38,164 nt of DNA from JBELHR01 sp049607205. GTDB lineage: Bacteria > Bacteroidota > Bacteroidia > Flavobacteriales > Flavobacteriaceae. Position numbers and translations under genes: made by a program. This document shows, piece by piece, positions 1-7,073 of this stretch. The stretch's first letter is position 1. Each line of letters begins with the position of its first letter. The stretch spans positions 1-38,164 of the forward strand of contig JBMYWH010000022.1 of assembly GCA_049607205.1 (NCBI GenBank), read 5' to 3'. A model generated the notes under the pieces. It did no database searches. It was not told where the DNA came from and saw nothing but the letters and a program-made list of their open reading frames with translations.

Positions 1-1237
1 CTCTAACAGGACAGGTTCCCGCTCCAGGCTTACCTATACTGCCTTTTAGTAATAACAAATTGACTACTTCTCTGATATTATCTACACCGTTTATATGTTG
101 AGTAAGTCCCATGGCCCAGCAGATAATAATTTTTTGGTTTCTGGCAATCAGATCAATACATTGCTCCACCAAAGCGGGATCTAGGCGGGTTTGATTTATT
201 AAATCATTGTAGTCGTAATTTTTTAAATCTTCTCTGAGCTTCTGGAAACCTTGGGTCTTGTCTTCAATAAACTTAAGGTCGAGAACCTGATTCTCTCCTT
301 TTTCAAATCTATCAATGAGCTTGATCATAATGGCTTTTAACAAGGCCACATCACTATTGATCATTAATGGGAGATAAAGATCGCTTAAGCCGGTTGAACC
401 ACCTAATAGGTCAATAGGATTTTGTGGATCACTAAAGCGCTCTAAGCCCACTTCTTTTAGTGGGTTTACAGCGATTATTTTTCCTCCTTTATCTTTGCAA
501 TTCTTTAAAGCCTTGAGCATCCTGGGGTGATTTGTCCCTGGGTTTTGCCCCATCACTATGACTAGTTCAGCTTGATCAAAATCATCTAAAGTGACAGAAC
601 CTTTTCCTATTCCTAGAGTTTCGGATAGGCCAGCTCCTGAGGATTCATGACACATATTAGAGCAATCAGGGAGGTTGTTGGTTCCCAGGCTCCTTACAAA
701 GAGCTGATAAAGAAAAGCGGCTTCATTACTGGTTCTTCCTGAGGTATAGAAAATTCCTTCATTAGGATTGTCTAAAGATTTAACAGTTTCACCAATCAAA
801 TCAAAGGCGGCAGGCCATGTGATTTCTTCATAGAAATCCGACCCAGGTCTTTTAATTACAGGGTGGGTAATTCTTCCACTTTTACCCAATTCATAATCGG
901 TCCAAGTACTCAATTGACTAAGAGAATGGGTGGCAAAAAACATAGGACTAACTCTTGCCTGAGTAGCTTCCTCGGCTAAGGCCTTTGCTCCGTTTTCACA
1001 GTATTCAGCCAGGAAAGCTCTTTTTGCGTCTGGATCTGGCCACGCACAACCGGGACAGTCGAAGCCATTCTTTTGGTTCATTTTATAGAGTCCAGCCACA
1101 CCTCTTCTAAGGCCTGGTTCTTTATAAATGAATTCCATGGCATGAGTAACACCTCCAAGACCTGCTGCGGTTTTTGGGATGCTTGTTAATTTGATTCCAG
1201 TAAGTTTCTCTGGGTTCTGTGCTCCTGTTTTTTTCAT
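1..1237 (-). CDS. FdhF/YdeP-family molybdopterin oxidoreductase, alpha subunit (3' end outside window)
   Basis: I translated this gene by eye because it runs off the left edge; about 412 N-terminal codons are visible. Residues 59-69 read FDCPGCAWPDP, the hallmark of the YdeP/FdhF-like branch of the molybdopterin oxidoreductases. A CSNMCHESSGAG segment near residue 196 places Cys where E. coli FdhF has its selenocysteine molybdenum ligand. A GQNPGTNHPR segment fits the molybdopterin-binding fold. E. coli YdeP is linked to acid resistance, but the substrate of this group is largely unknown. No signal peptide is visible, so a cytoplasmic location is inferred. Its ATG overlaps the TGA of the upstream methyltransferase gene (ATGA, 4 bases), so it is the last visible gene of the five-gene minus-strand operon. 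Family assignment is firm; the reaction is not known. Confidence 0.88.
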   Translation of the reverse strand, partial: MKKTGAQNPEKLTGIKLTSIPKTAAGLGGVTHAMEFIYKEPGLRRGVAGLYKMNQKNGFDCPGCAWPDPDAKRAFLAEYCENGAKALAEEATQARVSPMFFATHSLSQLSTWTDYELGKSGRITHPVIKRPGSDFYEEITWPAAFDLIGETVKSLDNPNEGIFYTSGRTSNEAAFLYQLFVRSLGTNNLPDCSNMCHESSGAGLSETLGIGKGSVTLDDFDQAELVIVMGQNPGTNHPRMLKALKNCKDKGGKIIAVNPLKEVGLERFSDPQNPIDLLGGSTGLSDLYLPLMINSDVALLKAIMIKLIDRFEKGENQVLDLKFIEDKTQGFQKLREDLKNYDYNDLINQTRLDPALVEQCIDLIARNQKIIICWAMGLTQHINGVDNIREVVNLLLLKGSIGKPGAGTCPVR

Positions 1238-2418
1238 AGTTTTTTACAAATTACAGCCGATGGTTTCCCATCTTCTAGAGTTGTGAAAAAAATATATTGA
1301 TCCGACCCATCTTTGAGTCCTGTCTTTTTTCGAATTTGGGCTACTGTTAAAGGATAATTTCTGACCGAAATATTTGCTTTATTGCCTTGGATAATTTTTT
1401 TGAGTTCTTTTTTAGTTCCTGGAACTATATGCTGAATTTCAAAGCTTCTTCCTGGAAAATCAATCAATTCCTCTGAAGTGTATAAATGAGAATTAACCTC
1501 AAGCTTGTTCAAGCCCAATTTTTGAGAAACAGCTGTGAATCCTCCGCTTTTCATGATGGCAGCATTCGGTTCATAAAGATATTTTTGAGGTAAGGCATAG
1601 TTTACTTCATAGGATTGCTGACTGTCAAATGAAAAACGTTCTTGCTTGTCTTTCTTTAAATTGATGCAATTGATTCTGTCCTTTTTGATATCAGATCCTA
1701 TAAGTAATAGTACCTCTTTTACTTCATTATTAAGAGCAATGATATAAACTTCAGCAGGCTCGTTTAGATCTCTTAGACTTGAAGTGATGTCTAAGAAAGG
1801 TGAATTCTTGATCATCAATAATTTTGATTTACTAAGGATTAAGTCTTTGTGGGATACGATATTGGGTAGACAGTCTTCTAATCTAAATACTTTGCCCTTT
1901 AAATCATGCCTTCTAGAGGGATCTACAAATATCAAATCATAAACTTGAGCACTTTCTTTTAAGTGATCTATAGAAGAGCTATTGATAATTTCAACATTAT
2001 CTTTATGCCATTGTTGAAAGTTGTGCTTAGTTATTTCTGCAAGGTCGCTATTGAGTTCGCAGGATTCAAATCGATTGCAAACATGGGAAAGATAATAGCT
2101 ATCTATTCCGAAACCACAAGTCATATCAAGCCCGTATTCAAGATTTCTATCAGCTAGGAGGTCTTTTTTGAATACTGCCGTTTGCTCGGAAGAACTTTGT
2201 TCTAAATTCAAGCTTGGAGGGCAGAGTATGCCGGTAGTTTGTGCGACAGAAGGCCATTTTATTTGTAATTTCTGTCTTCCTTTAATTTGGGTCAATAATT
2301 CGGACATGCTCAAATCAGAGAAGGGGCTTTTTTTGAAAGCCAATTCCGCTAAATTGCTTTGAAGGTGTTCAAGAATATAGGCTTGAACTTCTGATTTCAA
2401 AAGTTCTGTGCGTTGCAT
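1234..2418 (-). CDS. Class I SAM-dependent methyltransferase with C-terminal THUMP-like domain
   Basis: The 394-residue protein has a SAM-binding motif I, DMTCGFGID, at residues 98-106 and an acidic residue (E121) after the next strand. Its DPSRR at 166-170 sits where N-methyltransferases have motif IV. The last ~75 residues (from FPGRSFEI) resemble the THUMP-like domain found at the C-terminus of this Bacteroidota methyltransferase group, which suggests RNA as substrate; that is inference. The DPxRR motif argues against a DPPY-type DNA methylase. The start codon shares one base with the stop of the upstream AI-2E gene (TAATG), and its own stop overlaps the next start, so it is translationally coupled on both sides. 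The exact modified nucleotide cannot be told from sequence. Confidence 0.85.
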   Translation of the reverse strand: MQRTELLKSEVQAYILEHLQSNLAELAFKKSPFSDLSMSELLTQIKGRQKLQIKWPSVAQTTGILCPPSLNLEQSSSEQTAVFKKDLLADRNLEYGLDMTCGFGIDSYYLSHVCNRFESCELNSDLAEITKHNFQQWHKDNVEIINSSSIDHLKESAQVYDLIFVDPSRRHDLKGKVFRLEDCLPNIVSHKDLILSKSKLLMIKNSPFLDITSSLRDLNEPAEVYIIALNNEVKEVLLLIGSDIKKDRINCINLKKDKQERFSFDSQQSYEVNYALPQKYLYEPNAAIMKSGGFTAVSQKLGLNKLEVNSHLYTSEELIDFPGRSFEIQHIVPGTKKELKKIIQGNKANISVRNYPLTVAQIRKKTGLKDGSDQYIFFTTLEDGKPSAVICKKL

Positions 2419-3500
2419 TAAATTTGTTTAGTCAGGGATTGAACTATTTTATTATCCGATAAAAATTCTTTTAGAATTACCTTGATCGCGGTATAAGCTG
2501 GGATGGCAACGACCATTCCGACAATTCCAAATACACTACCTCCAATCAAGATTACTAGGAATATCTCCAAGGGGTGAGAATTGACACTCTTTGAAAAAAT
2601 TAAAGGTTGACTCACGGTATTGTCGATTAATTGAGCAATACAATAACCGGTAAGAACCCATAATGATTTAGGAAGAATGACTGTAGAGAAATCCATTCCT
2701 AGGAAATTACTCATGGTCAAGAATATGATCAAAATTCCAGCAATAAGTGGGCCTATATATGGGATTAGGTTAAGTAAGGCACATAAGAATGCTATTACCA
2801 ATGCATTGTGTACCCCTACTAGAAGTAGTACTGCTGTATACATTATAAATAAGACTGTGATTTGAAGAATCAAACCAATGAAGTATCTCGATAATAAGTG
2901 TTTAATGGTCTTTAAAGAATGACTGAATTTATCTTCTTTTCCTTTGGGAGACATGGTAATGACTGCCGTGGAAATAAGATTCTTATCCTTCATGAAAAAG
3001 AAAGAGATGAACAAAACTGAAAAAAGACCTGCGGCAAACGATCCCGCTCCGGAAATCAGGCCATTTAACAAGCTAGGAATTTGTTTGAATTCAGAAAAGA
3101 CATTCATATTACTGAGTTCATCTTTTAAATTGATTGAGCGTGTCAGTAAGTAATCGTTTAAATGTGTGCTTAGTACTTGAATGTTTTCTTTAAGTTTATC
3201 GGTGTCAAGGAGAGAGAGGTTTTGGCCCTGCTCCATAATAAGAGGAATAAACATTCCAATTAAGGTCATAAAGATCAAAATAAAGATCAAAATGGTTAAA
3301 ATAACCGAAAGAGTATTAGGAATTTTGAGCTTATGATCAAGAAATTCCACTAATGGGACTCCTATTAAACTTAGTACGGCAGCAATAAGGAGGTATACGA
3401 TAATGGTTGAGGTTTGTTGCAAAAACCAAATAAGGGCAACGGTTCCCACTATGTAGGCCACGGCACGAAGTATTCCTGAGGTTAAATCTTTTGAGTTCAT
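2418..3500 (-). CDS. AI-2E/PerM family multi-pass membrane protein
   Basis: This is a hydrophobic protein of about 360 residues with roughly eight membrane segments and the layout of the PF01594 (YdiK/PerM/TqsA) family. It has two N-terminal hairpins, a soluble region around residues 95-150, then a C-terminal membrane half with the family-typical LNLIPYIGPLI and SQPLIF stretches. Members have been assigned to AI-2 export, Na+/H+ antiport or general permease roles, so the substrate here is open. I use the ATG at 3500 (MNSKDL) rather than the longer in-frame start at 3557. The longer form would add an acidic 19-residue tail inside the upstream gene, whereas 3500 leaves a 13-base gap after that gene's stop. 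It is the third gene of the acpH-ggt operon. Confidence 0.87.
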   Translation of the reverse strand: MNSKDLTSGILRAVAYIVGTVALIWFLQQTSTIIVYLLIAAVLSLIGVPLVEFLDHKLKIPNTLSVILTILIFILIFMTLIGMFIPLIMEQGQNLSLLDTDKLKENIQVLSTHLNDYLLTRSINLKDELSNMNVFSEFKQIPSLLNGLISGAGSFAAGLFSVLFISFFFMKDKNLISTAVITMSPKGKEDKFSHSLKTIKHLLSRYFIGLILQITVLFIMYTAVLLLVGVHNALVIAFLCALLNLIPYIGPLIAGILIIFLTMSNFLGMDFSTVILPKSLWVLTGYCIAQLIDNTVSQPLIFSKSVNSHPLEIFLVILIGGSVFGIVGMVVAIPAYTAIKVILKEFLSDNKIVQSLTKQI

Positions 3501-3513
3501 CGTTAGTTGTTGT

Positions 3514-5199
3514 TTAAAATCCTGCTGCGGCATCATCTCCTCTTGGATCTGCACCACCTTCTAGACTGCCATCTTCTAATACTAAAATGGCGTCTACCTT
3601 TCCTAAAATTACGGCTTTACTTTTAGAAATTTGATATCCTTTAGCCTTTAAATTTTTTATACTTATAGAATCAAAGCCAGTTTGTTCCATGTAGATCACA
3701 TCGGGTAACCATTGATGATGGAATCTTGAAGCGCTCACTGATTCTTGCATGCTCATATCAAATTGGGTGACATTCAAGATGTTTTGTAAGACAGAAGTAA
3801 TAATTCTTGAGCCTCCTGGAGAGCCTAGAACCATTTTTAACTGCCCGTCCTGTTCTAGAATTGTAGGGGTCATCGAGCTTAACATTCTCTTTCCTGGAGC
3901 GATGGCATTAGCCTCAGCTCCTACAAGGCCAAACATGTTCGGAGTTCCTGGTTTAGAACTGAAATCGTCCATTTCATTGTTTAAGAAAAAACCAGCTTCT
4001 TCAACATAGACTTTTGATCCAAAATTTCCATTTAAAGTCGTAGTGACTGCTACCGCATTCCCTTGAGGATCTACTATAGAATAATGCGTTGTCTCCATAC
4101 TTTCCGTACGATCTAAGTCACCGTGACTTACTTCTGCGGACGGTGTGGCCTTATCCCATGAGAAGTCTTGCATTCTTTGAGTAATATAGGCTTTATCAAT
4201 AAGCCCTGAAATAGGGACATCCACATAGTCCATATCTCCTAGATAGTAGGAACGGTCTGCATAGGCTCGTCGTTCTGCTTCAGATAATAGTTGAATGTAT
4301 TTAGTGCTATTATGTCCAAGAGATTTCAAATCATAAGGTTCTATAGCTCCTAAGATTTGAGCAATACAGATCCCCCCAGAAGAAGGAAGTGTCATTGAAG
4401 TGATTTTGTAATTTTGAAATGAGAAGGAAATCGGGTCTCTCCAAACCGCCTGATAATTTTCCAGATCTTCTTTTTGAATAATACCGCCTAGTTTTTGATT
4501 GTAGTCTACTAGTAGTTCCGCGGTATGCCCCTTGTAGAATTCGTCAACACCATTTTGTTGAATTCTCTTTAAAGTTTGTGCCAATTTAGGAAGTTTAAGA
4601 CTGTCTCCTTCTTTCCAAACTTTACTAAATACAGTAGTACCTCCATTGGTTTTTTCAAAGGCTTCTCTATAATAATTAAAAGTAGAGGCTTGCTTTTCTG
4701 TGATTCTAAATCCGTTTTGAGCCAGGTCAATTGCAGGTTGAATTAATTCTTCAAATGGGAGGCTTCCGAATTTCTCATGGACTTGAAATAGGCCAGCTAT
4801 GGTTCCAGGAATTCCGTTAGCCATGGCTCCGAGTGTAGACTTACCTTTGATAACGTTTCCCTCTTGGTCAAGATACATGTCCTTATTGGCTAGTATTGGT
4901 GCTTTTTCTCTATAGTCTAAAGCACCTGTAGATCCATCAGCTAAACGATAGACCATGAATCCACCACCTCCAATATTTCCAGCACGAGGATAAGCTACGG
5001 CTAGGGCAAGGTCAGTTGCAATCATGGCGTCGAAGGCATTTCCTCCTTTTTTCATGATTTGACTTCCAATAAAGGAAGCTTCTTCCCTGGCAGAAACTAC
5101 CATGGCTTTTTTACTGGTGAATCCTCTTTCTTGTTTTGCTTGAGGACTGCAAGAAACAAGTACAATACTTAGTAAGGATAGATATAAGAATTTATTCAT
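3514..5199 (-). CDS. ggt: Gamma-glutamyltransferase (glutathione hydrolase), lipoprotein
   Basis: This Ntn-hydrolase cleaves gamma-glutamyl bonds such as that of glutathione. The 561-residue precursor begins with a lipoprotein signal peptide ending in LVSC (lipid-modified C17), so the enzyme is probably anchored to a membrane facing the periplasm. The autoprocessing site is the TTHYSIVD motif; T370 would become the N-terminal nucleophile of the small subunit. PSSGG near 272-276 and GSPGGSR near 459-465 match conserved active-site loops. The C-terminus GGADPRGDDAAAG is typical of the family. It overlaps the upstream acpH gene by 8 bases and is followed after 13 bases by the AI-2E gene. All key residues are present, so I expect an active, self-cleaving enzyme. 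Confidence 0.96.
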   Translation of the reverse strand: MNKFLYLSLLSIVLVSCSPQAKQERGFTSKKAMVVSAREEASFIGSQIMKKGGNAFDAMIATDLALAVAYPRAGNIGGGGFMVYRLADGSTGALDYREKAPILANKDMYLDQEGNVIKGKSTLGAMANGIPGTIAGLFQVHEKFGSLPFEELIQPAIDLAQNGFRITEKQASTFNYYREAFEKTNGGTTVFSKVWKEGDSLKLPKLAQTLKRIQQNGVDEFYKGHTAELLVDYNQKLGGIIQKEDLENYQAVWRDPISFSFQNYKITSMTLPSSGGICIAQILGAIEPYDLKSLGHNSTKYIQLLSEAERRAYADRSYYLGDMDYVDVPISGLIDKAYITQRMQDFSWDKATPSAEVSHGDLDRTESMETTHYSIVDPQGNAVAVTTTLNGNFGSKVYVEEAGFFLNNEMDDFSSKPGTPNMFGLVGAEANAIAPGKRMLSSMTPTILEQDGQLKMVLGSPGGSRIITSVLQNILNVTQFDMSMQESVSASRFHHQWLPDVIYMEQTGFDSISIKNLKAKGYQISKSKAVILGKVDAILVLEDGSLEGGADPRGDDAAAGF

Positions 5200-5785
5200 T
5201 GGTTAGTTCTCTTAGTTTTGTGGTGGAAAAGGTAATTAAATTTTCAAAAAACTCGGTAAAATCTTCTTCGAGGTCTGAATAATGAGCTTTGAGGTCTACT
5301 AGAGATTCATCCATTTTAGACTTTCCTCCGGTTCGCCGATTCATTCCATTCATGACGCTTTGTAGTCCGTCGAAGTATTGATAATTATAAAGCCAGTTTT
5401 GTGGTTGCATGTATTGCATCATAAACTCAATCCGCTCAGGGAGGTCTTTTTTGTGAGCATCAACCAATTTATAAAAATCTTGTGAATAGGAGAGTAGGTC
5501 TTGGTCGTGATAGCTGGACCAGTTTTTAGCAAGAAAGTGATCGTAAAAAATATCGATGATCACCCCTTTGTAATGTCCGTATTTAGGATCTAACCTTCTT
5601 CTTGATGCTTTATGGATAGGATGGGCATCCGTGAAGGTGTCGATCTCGCGATGTAATTGAATTCCTGTCTGAATCCCCGGTTTGAATTGATCCGTTTTAT
5701 TTCCTTTCACACTGTCCGCAATAAAATTGCCGAGTTTGATGAGATCATTGTCTCCTGATAGATATATGTGAGCGAGAAAGTTCAT
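5192..5785 (-). CDS. acpH: Acyl carrier protein phosphodiesterase (DUF479 family)
   Basis: The 197-residue protein starts MNFLAHIYLSG and continues LGNFIADSVKG, the family-typical N-terminus of AcpH (PF04336). LHREIDTFTD and FYDHFLAKNW supply the conserved His/Asp residues of this HD-like metal enzyme. AcpH removes the phosphopantetheine arm from holo-ACP, turning it back to apo-ACP. It is the first gene of the operon, starting 12 bases after the stem of the dnaN terminator. Its stop overlaps the ggt start by 8 bases. No obvious promoter box was found in the short gap, so transcription may start within or just past the dnaN terminator. The function follows from family membership; relevance to the downstream genes is unclear. 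Confidence 0.88.
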   Translation of the reverse strand: MNFLAHIYLSGDNDLIKLGNFIADSVKGNKTDQFKPGIQTGIQLHREIDTFTDAHPIHKASRRRLDPKYGHYKGVIIDIFYDHFLAKNWSSYHDQDLLSYSQDFYKLVDAHKKDLPERIEFMMQYMQPQNWLYNYQYFDGLQSVMNGMNRRTGGKSKMDESLVDLKAHYSDLEEDFTEFFENLITFSTTKLRELTNE

Positions 5786-5795
5786 AAGACAAAAA

Positions 5796-5819
5796 AAACG
5801 CCTAAGTGATTAGGCGTTT
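5796..5819 (-). terminator. Rho-independent terminator of dnaN
   Basis: A perfect 10-base stem (5796-5805 with 5810-5819) closes a GTGA loop. Read on the minus strand it is followed by eight T residues (5791-5798 on plus). It sits 21 bases after the dnaN stop, so it fits termination of dnaN before the acpH operon. Confidence 0.9.
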
Positions 5820-5840
5820 CAATATAGCATTTAAATTATA

Positions 5841-6959
5841 TTAGTTATTTAGCATCACAGGCATCACTAACATAGTGATTTCTTCACCTTGTTCCACTCC
5901 GTCGATAGGAGTTAGGATTCCAGCTCTGTTCGGAAGTGACATTTCGATCAACACTTCGCTCGCGTTAAGATTCGTCAACATTTCATTTAAGAATCTTGAG
6001 TTAAATCCTATTTGCATGTCGTCCCCTTGATAATCACAGTTCAAACGCTCATCTGCCTTGTTCGAATAATCGATATCTTCTGCAGAGATGTTTAATTCTG
6101 TTCCCGCCATTTTCAAACGAATCTGATGAGTACTCTTAGAAGAGAAGATAGAAACACGTTTCACAGAGTTCAAGAATGATGCTCTGTCTACGGTTAATTT
6201 ATTAGGGTTCTCCTTAGGGATTACCGCGTCGTAATTAGGATATTTTCCGTCAATCAAACGACAAATAAGGATGACATTATCAAAAGTGAATTTTGCATTC
6301 ACATCATTGTATTCAATTTTAACCTCACGATCAGAAGTTGCTAGAATTCCCTTTAATAAGTTTAAAGGTTTCTTAGGCATGATGAACTCAGCCGTAGAAT
6401 CTGCACTAATATCTGTTCTAGTATATTTTACAAGTTTGTGTGCATCGGTCGCAACAAAAGTTAGTTCTTCCGTTGAAAACTGGAAAAATACACCACTCAT
6501 TACCGGTCTTAAGTCATCGTTACCTGCAGCAAAAATCGTTTTTGAAATTGCTGTAGCAAGAACTTGAGCAGGAATATCTGTACTGCTTGGATTGTCCAGT
6601 GTGATGGTTTTAGGAAATTCTTCTCCATCAAAATAGGCCATATCATATTTCCCTTGTTCAGAAGAGATTTCAATGGTGTTAGAATCCTGAGTCTTGAACG
6701 TCAAGGGTTGGTTCGGGAAGGTTTTCAAAGTGTCTAATAACAATCGAGCAGAAACAGCGATACTGGCTGTTGATTCTGATTCCACCTCAATTACAGAACT
6801 CATCGTAGTTTCTAAATCAGAAGCTGAAATTCTCAATTCGTTCTCGTTAAGTTCGAATAAGAAGTTGTCCAGAATTGGCAAGGTATTGTTACTGTTGATC
6901 ACTCCTCCAAGAACTTGAAGTTGTTTCAATAATTGACCACTTGATACAATAAATTTCAT
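5841..6959 (-). CDS. dnaN: DNA polymerase III subunit beta (sliding clamp)
   Basis: The ring-shaped clamp tethers the replicative polymerase to DNA. From the ATG at 6959 the protein is 372 residues, close to the usual ~366-375, and begins MKFIVSSGQLLKQL. A longer in-frame start at 6998 adds 13 residues that do not belong to the family, so I reject it. Recognisable clamp segments include LPILDNFLFEL near residues 29-39, LRPVMSGVFF in the middle, and the C-terminal MLVMPVMLNN, which carries the conserved PM residues of the partner-binding pocket. dnaA is not next to it in this window. It is divergent from the PIG-L gene and closed by a strong terminator downstream. Confidence 0.97.
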   Translation of the reverse strand: MKFIVSSGQLLKQLQVLGGVINSNNTLPILDNFLFELNENELRISASDLETTMSSVIEVESESTASIAVSARLLLDTLKTFPNQPLTFKTQDSNTIEISSEQGKYDMAYFDGEEFPKTITLDNPSSTDIPAQVLATAISKTIFAAGNDDLRPVMSGVFFQFSTEELTFVATDAHKLVKYTRTDISADSTAEFIMPKKPLNLLKGILATSDREVKIEYNDVNAKFTFDNVILICRLIDGKYPNYDAVIPKENPNKLTVDRASFLNSVKRVSIFSSKSTHQIRLKMAGTELNISAEDIDYSNKADERLNCDYQGDDMQIGFNSRFLNEMLTNLNASEVLIEMSLPNRAGILTPIDGVEQGEEITMLVMPVMLNN

Positions 6960-7055
6960 CGGTATATTTATTAGGTAAATTTTATTCAGTTTGCACAATT
7001 GATTTCAAAAAACTTAATTTGTTTAACTTCGTTGAAAATCAATGAGCCATTTGTA

Positions 7056-7063
7056 CAAATATA
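7056..7063 (-). promoter_or_regulatory. Possible -7 box for dnaN
   Basis: On the minus strand this reads TATATTTG, a match to the Bacteroidota -7 consensus TAnnTTTG. No TTG is seen at the expected upstream distance, and it would give a leader of about 90 bases. It lies in the dnaN/PIG-L divergent gap, in a run of TA repeats that can match by chance. Confidence 0.35.
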
Positions 7064-7073
7064 TATATAATAT

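Noticed and set aside
3501..3557. Longer start for the AI-2E family gene.
   Set aside because: It lies within the coding end of ggt and adds an acidic tail; the ATG at 3500 gives a sensible gap.
6960..6998. Longer start for dnaN.
   Set aside because: The family start MKFIVSS lies at 6959; the 13 extra residues are not clamp sequence.
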